Assembly: GCA_001972305.1 (NCBI GenBank)
Contig: BDDD01000367.1
Location: 62,001-126,000, forward strand
Direction: 5' to 3'
DNA from: Cephalotus follicularis
Taxonomy: Eukaryota; Streptophyta; Magnoliopsida; Oxalidales; Cephalotaceae
DNA length: 64,000 nt
The notes under the pieces are model-generated. The model was not told where the DNA came from and made no database searches. It worked only from the letters and a program-made list of their open reading frames with translations. Numbering within the stretch: position 1 is the first letter of the stretch; each line of letters begins with the position of its first letter. Shown here piece after piece: positions 10,230 to 20,523 of this stretch. The position numbers and the translations under genes were made by a program.

Positions 10230-11006
10230 TGTTGAGACAAACAGCGAAAACAAAGATAGCAACCAAACAAATAAAATGAAGAACAACACAAAACAAAATA
10301 AAGAACACGAGATTTACGTGATTTGATCAATGTGATCTACGTACACGGGCGAGGGAGAGGAATTCCACTAATAACAAATGAAAGAGTTACAAGTTACAAA
10401 AGATCAATTGAGTCGATCACCAAATAACAAAACTTGTTTCTCTCTCTATCAAAAGCTTACAGTTGCTCATAGACTTAAGCTTAAACTACACTCTCTAAAA
10501 AATGTTATTTAGCAAGTGAGAACATAACATATATATACTCTCATAAAACCCTAGTCCGACTAGAAGGAGGAGTCCGACTCCGACTTGACAAAGGAGTCCT
10601 ACTCTGATACGAATAAGGACTACGGACTGAATGCTCGGACTACTGTTTCTCTGATGGTCTGTTAGAGCGCTGAGTGCTCAGGCTACTAACTCTGTGATGG
10701 TTTACCAGAGCACTGAGTGCTCAGACCTCTTGCAAAAGAGGTCTACCTGAGGGCCAGGTGCTCTGACCTCTGTCGCTTGAGGTCTGCCAAAGAGCTGGGT
10801 TCTCTGACCTCTCTTCTTTGGTACTCTGTTTCGTAGTTTGAGTGCTCTGACTTCTTCCACTGAAGTCTGTCGAAGAGCTGAGAAGTCTGCCAAAGAGCTG
10901 AGTGCTATGACTTCCTTCTATAGAGTTGGGAAGTTTGCAAATAGTTGAGTGCTCTGACTTCTTTCTCTAGAGCTGGTCGGATCAAAATTCAAGTCATATT
11001 TTAACA
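10230..11006 (-). repeat. Copia A 5' LTR with TATA region
   Basis: 777 bp; on the minus strand it runs TGTTAAAATATGAC … TTTGTCTCAACA. A TATA-like run (plus 10528-10538) is the likely promoter, matching TATATATATA at 13191 in C. Several copies of the GAGCACTCAG and CTCTTTGGCAGACCTC units occupy 10670-10980. Confidence 0.93.
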
Positions 11007-11069
11007 CTAAGGATGCTTAACTGACAAACCTTGCTCTCTATCTTTTTTTTTATTTGTTTTCAAATGAAG

Positions 11070-11333
11070 ATGGGAAGTTTCTATAATAAGGCAATATTTG
11101 ATGAACCTATTCAAGAAGGCCTTTTTGGTTGGGCTAAGAAAGCAAGAATGAACAAGATGAGGAAGGTTGATAATGGCTCTAGCCATGTGTATCACAAAGA
11201 TGACAATCCTGTCATAGTTCAACTGGCAAATCTATCTGACAAAGGATCTGCAATGGAAGAAGGCAAGGCAGAAGAGATTGTGTCTGAATTGCCCCTCCTA
11301 GAGACAAATGGACGGCCTCTTGGTCTCACTTGA
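11070..11333 (+). CDS. Candidate terminal exon of a host gene (plus strand)
   Basis: An open frame of 87 codons from ATG 11070 (another ATG at 11064), reading MGSFYNKAIFDEPIQEG, LFGWAKKARMNKMRK, VIVQLANLSDKG and ending GRPLGLT plus TGA. It is preceded by a pyrimidine-rich tract and an AG, so it may be a last exon rather than a complete gene. It lies in non-TE sequence just outside copia A and is acidic/basic mixed, not low complexity. I do not recognise the protein family. Any upstream exons would be left of element A, outside the window. It runs towards the minus-strand exons, as a convergent neighbour. It could also be chance coding or a gene remnant. Confidence 0.4.
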   Translation: MGSFYNKAIFDEPIQEGLFGWAKKARMNKMRKVDNGSSHVYHKDDNPVIVQLANLSDKGSAMEEGKAEEIVSELPLLETNGRPLGLT

Positions 11334-12617
11334 CGCTCTATATAGCTCTCACCTTAGAATATGGTTTTTTTTTTTGTAAAATAGACTTGGTAACCAATTA
11401 ACCCATTGAAAGCACTGTCATAATTTGTTCTATAACCAGTGCAATCTTGTAATAGTTTGCTTATGAAACTGAATTTCATCACAATAATGCTAGTTCAAAT
11501 TTGGTATAGTTTAAGTTATTGAATACTATCTAACATCAATTAAGAATTTTCTTCTAAACCTGTATATGTACGTAGTAAAAAGGAACTTTACCATCTCTTG
11601 TCTAGTTGGCACCATGCCACAACAATGATATCATTAAGTAGAAGTATCCACTATATATCACAAGACACCTTCAGCTGAGAACAAGGCAGATTAGCACTAC
11701 ATGAAAATTTTATATGTTTAATAAAGTTCACTTTATAGGATTTTACAGCTATATCAACTTTTAAGATCTTTAAAAAAATAGCAGTAGTCTGCAAAAATGG
11801 CAAGCCATTTCCCCGACAACATCGCATAAGCTACTAGTATCAGTATGACCCCAGCAGACTGAACAGTGAACATAAACTTAATCTCCTGCTCGCATAGCTT
11901 TCCCTCCTCCATTTCATTACAACATCCCTCCAGTTAAAATAGACAAAGGTATGTGGCAATAATATTTTTTTAAGAAGCAACTATTTCTTCTGTGACAATT
12001 AATCACAATTTTCACCAGCTGCCCAATTGCTTCTGGATTTTGGAATTGTGTGAAGATCTACCGCCTTTGTCGTTGTAGGAATTTTGGGAGGTATGAGTCT
12101 TAGTTTTGCCTCCCGCATGGGCTGCTGCTACATCACGTCATCTCTGCTTATTCAACCTCTTCACCAGTTTTGCTCATTTTGATTCACAGGTTCACTGTTT
12201 TCACGTGCTTTGGGATTCTGCTGATTTCACTTCACTCGTTCCTCTTCATAATTTGAAGTTGGCTATTCCTGAGTCATTTAAGATCCACATTTAGAATTAT
12301 GCAATGGACATATAATTTTGACATGATCAAATTATACTGAGATGTTCAAATGCATTAATTTCCATTCTAACATTTGTTGCTTTTTCCAATGCATAAAGTA
12401 TCCATACAACAGAAGCATAGAGTATATTCTGTTTGCTGTTATCTTTTTCTTGTCTTCATGCATTTCGATTCAGTCACTGATATTCATTTTCAGATTTCCT
12501 ACTTCTAACAAATGAGTAGATCAGAGCATCTTACATATTTGTCTTTATAGAAATGTTGCAATTTTTTATTTTATTTTATTAATATACCTTCTCCACTAAG
12601 AGCAAAGAATCAAAAGC
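11334..12617. other. Non-TE spacer between convergent candidate genes
   Basis: AT-rich DNA with no LTR, PBS or convincing ORF. It would hold the two 3' untranslated regions if both candidate genes are real. Confidence 0.5.
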
Positions 12618-12713
12618 CTAGGTGTTTGTTTCATTTAACTCACAAACATGATCCTCATCTTCAGTTTCCTCATTATCAGAACCGATATTCTTCTCAAGCA
12701 CTCTTTCAATGCA
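12618..12713 (-). CDS. Candidate last exon of a host gene (minus strand)
   Basis: On the minus strand an AT-rich intron-like stretch ends TTTACAG and is followed by 31 open codons (CIERVLEKNIGSD, EETEDEDHVCELNETNT) and TAG. The acidic tail, clean acceptor and stop make it look like a terminal coding exon. Its upstream intron holds copia C, since the C insertion site is 115 bp upstream of the acceptor. It is phase-compatible with the exon at 54525-54608, which would end in phase 0. The product is not recognised. Confidence 0.45.
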   Translation of the reverse strand, partial: CIERVLEKNIGSDNEETEDEDHVCELNETNT

Positions 12714-12935
12714 CTGTAAATAATAGCATTAAGTTGCAACAAGTTAGCAGTGTCAATAAACCACACAAAAATAAAAAGTCAAATAAGTTACACTAAATAT
12801 ATAGATGTACCAAGAAAAACAATGAATATGTTAAAGTATGTCTTGAATTTTTTTATACGACCCGATCTAGAGGAGGAAGTTTGAGCACTTAGACTATCAA
12901 GCAAACTATCGGAGAGGAGAAGTCAAAGCACTCAG

Positions 12936-13040
12936 CTCTTTGACAGACCTCAAGCAACAGAGGTCAGAGCACCCAGCTCTTTGGCAGACATCAAGCAACA
13001 GAGGTTAGAGCACCCATCTCTTTGGCAGACCTCAAGTGAC
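12936..13040 (+). repeat. 41-bp tandem repeat in copia C 5' LTR
   Basis: Units begin CTCTTTGRCAGACMTCAAG at 12936, 12977 and 13018, exactly 41 bp apart, each with RGAGCACCCA near its end. The 3' LTR keeps fewer copies (53895-53970). The unit is close to twice 20.5 bp. Confidence 0.88.
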
Positions 13041-13190
13041 TATGGATAGAGCACTCAGAGCTCTGACAGAACATCAGAGAAACAATAGTCCGAGCACTCG
13101 GTCCGTAGTCCTTATTCGTGTCGAAGTAGGACTCCTAAGTCGAGTCGGAATAGGACTCATCTTTCTAGTCGGATTAAGGTTTTGTGAGAG

Positions 13191-13200
13191 TATATATATA
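13191..13200 (+). promoter_or_regulatory. Putative TATA box of copia C LTR
   Basis: TATATATATA 290 bp upstream of the LTR end. Similar runs sit at the matching place in the C 3' LTR (about 54083) and in A (10528-10538, minus). Confidence 0.6.
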
Positions 13201-13484
13201 TGTTATGTTCTCACTTGTAAAGTATGTTTTAGAGAGAATAGTTTAAGCTTAAGTCTTTGAGTGGCTGTAAGCTTCTGTTAGAGAGAGAAACAAGTTTGTT
13301 CTTGGTGATCGGCTCAATCGATCTTTGTAACTTGTAACTCTTTCGTTTGATTTAGTGGAATTTCTCTCCCTCGCCCATGGACGTAGATCACGTTAATCGA
13401 ACCACATAAATCTTGCGTTTTGTGCCGTTCTTCGTTTTATTTGTTTGGTTGCTATCTTTGTTTTCGTTGTTTGTCACAACAAAC

Positions 13485-13496
13485 TGGTATCAGAGC
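13485..13496 (+). other. Primer-binding site of copia C
   Basis: TGGTATCAGAGC three bases after the LTR; initiator Met-tRNA type. Confidence 0.93.
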
Positions 13497-13524
13497 AATA
13501 GATTCGATTATAAGGTTCTTCGTG

Positions 13525-14299
13525 ATGACATCCTTGAAGTTTCAGGTTACTTCGTTCGACGGACAAAACAACTTTGGATTACGGAGAATAAAGATGAAGT
13601 CTTTATTAAGGCGAGACGGTACGGTTAGGACTTTGAGTGGGAATTATCCAGACGACATGACCTCGGCTGAAAGAGAAGAGATGGACAAAAAGGTGCATAG
13701 TGCTATTCAGTCCCTTGATGACAAGGTACTCGGAGAAGTCATTGATGAAGAAACAATGGCTGGTCTCTGGAATAAACTCGAAAGTCTCTACATGAAGAAA
13801 TCTCTCATGTCAATATTGTATTTGAAGCAACGTCTTTATACCCTAAAAATGGGTGAAGGCACCCCTGTTCAAGAACACTTGGATGAGTTTAATAAAATTG
13901 TTCTAGATATGAAAAATCTAGATATTAAACTCGAAGATGAAGATCAAGCTCTGCTTGTGTTGTGTTCTCTGCCTGCGTCTTACGAAAACTTTGTCAATTC
14001 GATACTTTATGGATGGGAGTCCATAACTTTTGAGGATGTTAAGGCCTCTTTTAACTCTATTGAACTAGGGACAAAGTTGAAGGGTAAAGCTATTGATAAT
14101 AAGGCAGATGGTCAGGGGAAGGACCAAGAATAGGGATAAGTCTGCTCGAGGCAGATATGGTAGTGGTTCTAAATCTAGGCCTGCAGAGGATAGACCAGCA
14201 GTGGAGAAGAGCAATGTTGAGTATTACTATTGCCACAAAAGAGGGCATTATAAATATGATTGTCCTTTGCTCAGGAGAAAAGGGAAGCAACATGTTTAG
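13525..14299 (+). pseudogene. Copia C gag
   Basis: ATG 13525 starts MTSLKFQVTSFDGQ; capsid motifs include GLWNKLESLYMKKSL, QRLYTLKMGEGTPVQEHL and LLVLCSLPASYENFVN. The open frame runs to 14133, then shifts, and the nucleocapsid region continues in another frame to 14299. The zinc knuckle reads YYYCHKRGHYKYDC, so the first Cys of CCHC has become Tyr (TGT to TAT). The long upstream frame from 13420 is LTR and PBS sequence. Packaging by this Gag should be impaired even without the frameshift. Confidence 0.9.
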
Positions 14300-14399
14300 A
14301 AGTCTGATTCGGTGAATGTTGCAAATGGTAATACGTCTGATGCATCAGCCAACGTTCTTACAAATTGTTCTGCTATCTGTCTTCTAGAGGATGTCTAGG

Positions 14400-15995
14400 T
14401 TATGGATTCGGGAGGATCATACCACATGTGCCCAAATAGAGCCTAGTTCACAACGTACGAGTCAGTAAGTGGTGGGTCAGTCTTGATGGGAAACGATACT
14501 GTATGCAAGATTGTGCGTATTGGTACTGTTCGGATCACGTGTCATGACAGAGCAGTGAGAACTTTGACAAAAGTAAGACATATACCAGACTTGAAGAAAA
14601 ATCTAATCTTGTTGGGCAATTTGGATTCCATATGGTGTGTGTACACCGGTGGAGGTGGAGGACTTAAAGTCTCCAAAGGCAATCTGGTTGTGATGAAGGG
14701 TAACAAGGTAAATCACCTTTATCACTTACAGGGTAGCACCATGATGGGTTCTGCAAATGTAGCATCAAGCTCGGTTTCTGAACATAATAAAACGAAACTG
14801 TGGCATATGCGTTTGGGCCACATGAGTGAGCGTGGCTTGACGACTTTGAGTAAACGTGGTTTACTGTGTTGGGAGTAGACCACCGCATTGGAGTTTTGTG
14901 AGCACTGTGTAGTCAGAAAATAGACCAGAGTACGATTCAGTATGGTTACACATTCGACAAAGGGCACACTTGACTATATCCATTCTGATTTGTGGGGACC
15001 AGCTCAGGTTCCATCTAAAGGTGGTGCTCTGTACTTTGTCACGTTTATTGATGACTTCTCCATGAAAGTTTGGGTCTATTTCTTGAAGAGAAAGAGTGAT
15101 GTTTTTGAAACCTTCAAGAAGTAAAAAGCTCTGGTAGAGAATCAGACTGGAAAGAAGATAAAACGTCTGAGCACTGACAATGGTCTAGAGTTCTGTGGTG
15201 CTGAGTTCAATGATATCTGCGCAGATTCAGAGATAGTACGACACCATACAATTAGGCACATTCCTTAGCAGAATAGAGTGGCAGAGCATACGAATAGAAC
15301 TGTTATGGAGAGAGAAAGATGTATGCTCTCTAATGCCGACATGGAAAAGGATTTCTGGGCAGAAGTTGTTAACACAACGTGTTATTTGGTGAATCGCTCT
15401 CCTTCAATAGCAATTGAATGCAAGACTCCATTAGAGGTCTGGTAAAGTAAGCCTTGTGACTATTCAACTTTAAAATTTTTTGGATGCCTTACTTATTATC
15501 ACGTTAAAGATGGTAAGCTTGAACCTAGAGTAAATAAGTTCTTATTTGTGGGCTACGCTGATAGGTTAAAGGGTTACCGTCTATGGTGCCAGGAACATGG
15601 TTCACCCAAGTTCATTATTAGTAGGGATGTGACTTTTATTGAATTCCTTATGCTTAATCAGAGGAAGGTTGTTGTTGAGTCTACAGGTAAACAGCAGAAT
15701 AAGGAGGATGAGGTGGAGCTTGCAGACGATACCACTCATAAGGTATCTTCGAGTCAGACCACTATTAATAATAATACAAGTTTAGAGGAAAAAGCAGCAG
15801 AGGAGGTTGAGCAACCTTACTCGATAGCTACTGGCAGAGAAAGGAGACAGATCCGACCCCCTCATAGATATGTGTATTATGACTTGGTGGCTTATGCTCT
15901 GACGACAGTAGAAGATATGGGAATTTAGGAACCCTCTACCTATACCGTGGCTGTCACTTGCCAAGAGTCAGAGAAGTGGTCTATTGCAATGGATG
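14400..15995 (+). pseudogene. Copia C protease, integrase and linker
   Basis: Begins with VMDSGGSYHMC, the intact protease DSG that is mutated in A. GAG-pre-integrase follows (LWHMRLGHMSERGL), then the integrase core (LDYIHSDLWGPAQVPSKGG, FIDDFSMKVWVYFLKRK). After that come a TAA, a DNG triad segment reading STDNGLEFCG, and CKTPLEVW. The linker at 15548-15928 is open and leads to EKWSIAM, where element D is inserted at the duplicated GGATG. Stops (TAG/TAA) break it at several points. Integrase core Asp residues are visible, so decay is mainly by nonsense changes. Confidence 0.88.
15991..15995. repeat. TSD GGATG of element D, left copy
   Basis: Right copy at 32673-32677. Joining across D gives the codons of AMDEELESL, matching the same site in A. 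Confidence 0.94.
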
Positions 15996-17230
15996 TGTTG
16001 ACATTGTGTGTTACAATCTTGGTTTTGGTGATAACAAAGCACCTAATTTGTTTGTTAATGTGAAAGAAAGATTAATTGTAACAAAACAAGTAAGGTTGCA
16101 AGTGAAAACAAGCTAAAATATGCAGAACACTCCTATTGGCGTCAACGTGCTGGGTTTGCACATGTGTTTTGGGTTTTGCAAGATGATCTTCATCAACGCC
16201 CTGATGATTCTCGTCAATGTGCTCGGAATTCTGATTTTGGCATCAACGCCATAAGGAAGACGTCAACGCCAAAAAGTGCAAAAATCAGACAGTGACTTAG
16301 ACGTTAACGTGAAGACATTTTGGAGTCAACACCTATAAGGAAGACATCAACGCCAATAATAGACATCAACACGAAAAGGATGCACAAATCACAAATTAAC
16401 TTGGACATTAACGTACAAAAAGAATGGAGTCAACACAAGTGACATTAGCGTCAACGCCATGCTTGCACGTCAACGTGAATAAAGCGTAAATTAGACAAGT
16501 AGCAATGGAGTCAACGCGAAGAATCAAAGGAGTTAACGCAATCAGAGATAAACGGCAACGCCAAACACAACCAGACACAAAATCTGCAAAATATGAAGGT
16601 GATGAAATGGTGAGATCTTTCCCTAGATAACTCCAAACGGATCCTTGACACAAGCAACGGCTATATTCAACAAGAAGCCTATAAATAAAGGCTAAAACAG
16701 TGAAGAAAATCAAAAAGTGAAACAAGAGCAATCTTTCAAGAGTTATTTCTAAGCTATATTTTGCAAGTCATTTTCTGAGTTCATTTGAGCCTTATTGATT
16801 TTACCATCCAACCTTGTTAGAGGTTACAAAAACATTCAACTACAAATCAATTGTGCAAACCTCAGGTTGTTAATACTTGAATCAAAATTTCATATTTAGC
16901 TCGTAAAAATCCGAGTTAGGATTTAGCTCGTAAAAATCCAAGTTAGGATTGATCTTGTAAAAATCCAGAACCAGTTGGGATTGTGATCGGGGGATTACAA
17001 TCTAGTGGAACCTCAAATGCTGCTTGGGAGAGTGGACGTAGGCATATTTGGCCGAACCACTATAAATTGTTTGCATATCTCTTTCCCTTACTCTTTTATA
17101 TTCCTGCAAATTGTTTTATTTGATTGCTTATAATTTTTTAGAGTAATCTAATTTTTTTTAATCTTGATCATTAAATTTTAAAAAGGGGTAATTAATTCCG
17201 CATAACCTAATATTTATGCGGTTTCTAATA
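15996..17230 (+). repeat. SIRE-like D 5' LTR (3' end uncertain)
   Basis: Starts TGTTGACATTGTGTG like the 3' LTR and aligns with it to AAAAGGGGTA at 17190. The last 40 bp before the PBS do not match the end of the other LTR. They contain CCGCATAA … TTATGCGG, a small inverted repeat. The end is therefore placed just before the PBS. Confidence 0.85.
16135..16565. repeat. GGCGTCAACGCC-type motif array in D 5' LTR
   Basis: Many copies of GCGTCAACGCC, ACGTCAACGCC and close variants, several 20-22 bp apart. Repeated in the other LTR at 31580-32035. Perfect palindromic form would be GGCGTCGACGCC, sharing GTCGAC with the decamer of B, E and G. Confidence 0.85.
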
Positions 17231-17232
17231 GT

Positions 17233-17244
17233 TGGTATTAGAGC
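17233..17244 (+). other. Primer-binding site of element D
   Basis: TGGTATTAGAGC, one base off the initiator Met-tRNA complement. Confidence 0.85.
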
Positions 17245-17304
17245 AGTTTCTAATATTTATCTTAATCGAGTTAGATCGATCCATCGAAACCATTTCATTT
17301 GTTA

Positions 17305-17433
17305 ATGATAATGTTAGTCAATTTGTTAACATGCTTCATTTCTTTGATGGTAATACTTATAATGAATGGAAAGTTAAAATGACTTCATTCATTCAATTCC
17401 TTGATTACGATCTTTGGGATATAGTTGTATTTG
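17305..17433 (+). pseudogene. SIRE-like D gag, N-terminal fragment
   Basis: NDNVSQFVNMLHFFDGNTY, NEWKVKMTSFIQFLDYDLWD is the SIRE-type gag N-terminus. A clear ATG at the family's usual start is not evident, so the start is approximate. It is cut at IVVF by solo LTR E, with ATTTG duplicated; the gag frame resumes at 19843. Confidence 0.85.
17429..17433. repeat. TSD ATTTG of solo LTR E, left copy
   Basis: Right copy at 19838-19842, directly after the LTR end TGTGACA. Confidence 0.93.
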
Positions 17434-19837
17434 TGTAATAACCGTACTTTTTAATTAATGTATATTGTACAATGTTTAATAAAATATATATTATATTAAG
17501 GTTTAGTGTCCAATTACCATGAATAATGTGTACGTTGATGGGTTTAGGATTGAATGAAATTTAGGGTTCCTTAAATAAACTTAACGAACCAGAATCAGCA
17601 CCTAACAGCCGATTGTTCCAGGGTAACAGTCGACTGGTTGATTTATGGAAGGACAGTCAACTGTCACAGGGTAACAGTCGACTGGTCTAGCTCAGACAGG
17701 TGTCTGAGCATGGCTTGTGAAATAGGGCAGTGGCAGTTGATGGCAAGTGTCCTAGACGTGTCATGCAGGACTGAGGCATGTCACTAGTTGCCTTAACATG
17801 CAAGAGTGGTGTCTTGCATGTGCTCTGCAGACCTGCAAACCTGCAAAACAGAAATTGAAAGTAGTAAAAAGATGTGCATGTGAGAGAGAGAAGAGGAAAA
17901 GGTTGAAAACATGAGTTAATGACTGAAACAGATTTGTGAATACAATTTTCCTTATAACAGAGGCTGTTGAGTGGATTCTGAGTGTTAGAAAACACTAGAA
18001 GAGAGAGATATTGTGCTAGAGAAGTCATTGGAACTTGCATGTTGGAGCTAGTGAGTTCAAAGTGGAGATTGGAGCTTGATTCTTCTTGGTAAGCCACTAA
18101 TCTGAGCTCACTTATGTTGTTATGGTTATACCACAATGTGAACGTACTGATTTGGATGTATACCTACTGTCAAACATGCATCTATAGCATTAACTTCTGG
18201 ATTGTTGGTGTTAAGTTGAAGTTGGAACATAAAGAGAGGAATCAATCCAATTTGATTCTGGGATAGCCATTGAGGTAGGGGTATAGACATGTTTTTGAAG
18301 ATATAGTATGTATATCATGTATGGATAATTGCTATATGATTGCATGCTATTATTTGGTTTGAATTAGATTGTGAACATACATACTCTGTTCCTGTTAGCT
18401 ACTGCCTGCCGATTTTTCTGGGTAAAACAGTCGACTGTTGAGCCTAACAGTCGACTACTCAATGTAAACAGCCGACTGTTAAGGACAAACAGTCGACTGC
18501 TCAATGTAAAAAGCTGGCTATTCTTATGAACAGTTGACTGTTAAGAGATACTTTGCCGATAATAAGTACTGTTTAGGCTTAAATTGTATGTAATCATATT
18601 GGCCTCCATATGGGATGATTCTAACACTCAATCCTGGCCATATGTAGTTACGTTTCGGGATTTAAACGACTTATGCATTCCTTGTGTGAATTGTGTAAGA
18701 ATGACTATGGTTATGCTAATGATCCTTGTTTGAATCCTTGAATTGCTACTGTCCCTATTGTTAAGCTGCTGTATAATGTTGCTGTTATAGGTATTATATA
18801 TCTATTAAGCGTTCCTAAACACTATTGTTTCACTTAATTTCAAGGATTGAACCAACTAAGTGCTATAAGCACAAATATGGATTTTAACTATGGTTTTCAA
18901 ATGAAAACATACTGTCAATAATTTACTGTTTCCTCCCATGAGAGGTACCACTGCTGTTTTGTTCTCCACCCGAAAACCATTATTGTACTGAAACCGTTTC
19001 CTCCAAAGAGAGGTACGGTCATTGAATTGTTAAATGTTTCTAAAAGAAAACTACTACTATATTGCATATTATAGATATATGTAATATTGTTATTGAATTG
19101 ATTGAATTGTTTATCTATGCTTATTGCCGTTAGTCGAGTGATAGGAGACATCACTGGCTACGGGGGTGGTCCTATGTGCCAGGAGTTGGCTAGAGCTTCC
19201 ACCAAACTTATCTGCAATGCAGATCTTGATTGTTACATGCCCGCTAAATACCGACAGAATTGTTACCTAATCTATCATCTTCGGAGTGTAGGGTGATAGT
19301 TAGGTGGTGCGCAGTTGGTGCTAGGAGTTAGCGATATGTGACACCCAACCATTGTATTGATTGATTTTACCCTTGTGCGGTATTCTTGAATTGTACTGTT
19401 TATGGTCACTTGGCATGGTTGATCATATATATTGGAATACTTAAATATATATGTTATTTTCAAAATAAACTGTCACGCATGTTTACATTTATATATTCTT
19501 TCTCATGCTTTATTCTTACTTAGCCAAGTGAAGACAAAGGCTAACCCCCTACAATTTTAGATTAAGTGAAGGTGTTGGGGCAAGTGCTACTAAAGCTTGA
19601 GGAGAGCTTCTGCTTTTTTAAGGTTCCATTCGTTATATTTACATCTCTGACATGTAATTTATAACCTTGTGTTTGTACTTGTAAGCACGTAATATGGGCT
19701 GCGTGCTGATAATTTTAAATAACTCGGTTATGGAATGCTTTCGCTTTTGTATTTGGACATTGGTTAAATTGTTGAATGATGGGTTATTATAACTGATATC
19801 ATTATTTATGTTGTCGTTTGGAAAACGGGGTGTGACA
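17434..19837 (+). mobile_element. Gypsy solo LTR E in D gag
   Basis: 2404 bp, TGTAATAACCGTAC … GGGGTGTGACA, with a perfect 5-bp TSD and no internal region, so a solo LTR left by recombination. It shares the block GACAAAGGCTAACCCCCTAC (19526-19550) and the GGGGTGTGACA end with gypsy B's LTR, so E and B are related families, same strand. Other parts do not align by eye. Confidence 0.92.
17600..18541. repeat. Phased CAGTCGACTG-type array in solo LTR E
   Basis: Scattered copies at 17600-17690, then an ordered run starting at 18428, 18448, 18469, 18490, about 18511 (degenerate AAGCTGGCT) and 18531. Steps are 20-21 bp. Confidence 0.88.
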
Positions 19838-19842
19838 ATTTG

Positions 19843-20523
19843 GTATAGAGATGCGTAAAGAAACCATTTCTAAAACAAGAATGAGATATGATGAAAAAGA
19901 AAAAGAAATGACAAAACTAAATGCTAAAGCCAAACATATTATTTTTTGTGCTTTAAGTTCTAACGAATTTGATCACATTTCCTCTTGTAACTCGGCAAAG
20001 GAAATTTGGGATAAGTTGGAAGATATACACGAGGAAAAGAATTTTGAAGGAGCAACTTCATGTGTCATGGCTCTTGAGGAATCTGAAAGCGAAAGTGATG
20101 AAGAAGATGCAAGCAAAGGAGAAAATGAGGTAAGTTACGATGATTTTGTAGAAATTGTAGATATATATACCTCGATCATTGCCTCTTTAAATTATAAAAT
20201 TAAATGTTTGACTGTTGAAAACAATTAGCTAAAAACGAATATTTCTTCTACTTCGATGAATGAAAATAAATCAAAAGAAGAAGAAATAAGTTTGTTGGAA
20301 AAAGACAATAGTTGTTTAAAAATTGAAGTTGATGCTTTCAAAAAGAACAATATCTTGTCATCAAAAGAAACTGAATCCTTGAAAAATGAAATAGATATAT
20401 TAAATATGTCTTTAGAATTATCAACTAATTTTAAGGAGGAAAACGAAAATTTGAAAATTGAAATAGGCGCGCTAAAGAAAAGTTTTTTAAAATTCTCTAC
20501 TAGTAGTGATAAATTAGATAAAC
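19843..20523 (+). pseudogene. SIRE-like D gag, middle part with coiled coil
   Basis: The frame resumes after the ATTTG duplication: TKLNAKAKHIIFCALSSNEF, CNSAKEIWDKLEDIHE. It then jumps to EKNFEGATSCVMALEESESE, skipping the capsid stretch that SIRE gags normally have here, so about 100 residues appear deleted in frame. The rest is acidic and Lys/Glu/Leu-rich (SKETESLKNEIDILN, ENENLKIEIGALK), predicted coiled coil, with one TAG at about 20228. Ends at the insertion site of F. Confidence 0.85.
20519..20523. repeat. TSD TAAAC of solo LTR F, left copy
   Basis: The right copy at 23164-23168 reads TAGAC, one mismatch. Removing F and one copy joins KLDK to LLGVQ in the gag frame. Confidence 0.85.

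Larger units (their letters stand above)
1..11006 (-). mobile_element. Copia element A (Tnt1/Tork-like), left LTR cut by window edge, split by gypsy B
   Basis: Ty1/copia LTR retrotransposon read on the minus strand: 5' LTR 11006-10230, initiator-Met PBS, gag, protease, integrase, RT, RNase H, PPT, then the 3' LTR running off the left edge. The domain order with integrase before RT is copia-type. Gypsy B interrupts gag at 3987-9767, and removing B plus one CTGGT copy restores gag continuity. The outer TSD cannot be tested because the left end lies outside the window; the right flank starts CTAAG. The coding region is broken by many stops and frameshifts. A is the same family as C, in opposite orientation. 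Assignment to the Tnt1/Tork side of copia is inferred from the gag start (SFDGQNNFGLWR). Confidence 0.93.
12829..13481 (+). repeat. Copia C 5' LTR
   Basis: 653 bp, TGTTAAAGTATGTC … TTTGTCACAACA, followed by the PBS. TATATATATA at 13191-13200 is the likely promoter TATA box. It is longer than the 3' LTR (598 bp) mainly because of an extra 41-bp repeat copy. Confidence 0.93.

Noticed and set aside
13420..13524. N-terminal extension of copia C gag upstream of 13525
   Set aside because: This stretch is LTR end and PBS; translation starts after the PBS in this family.
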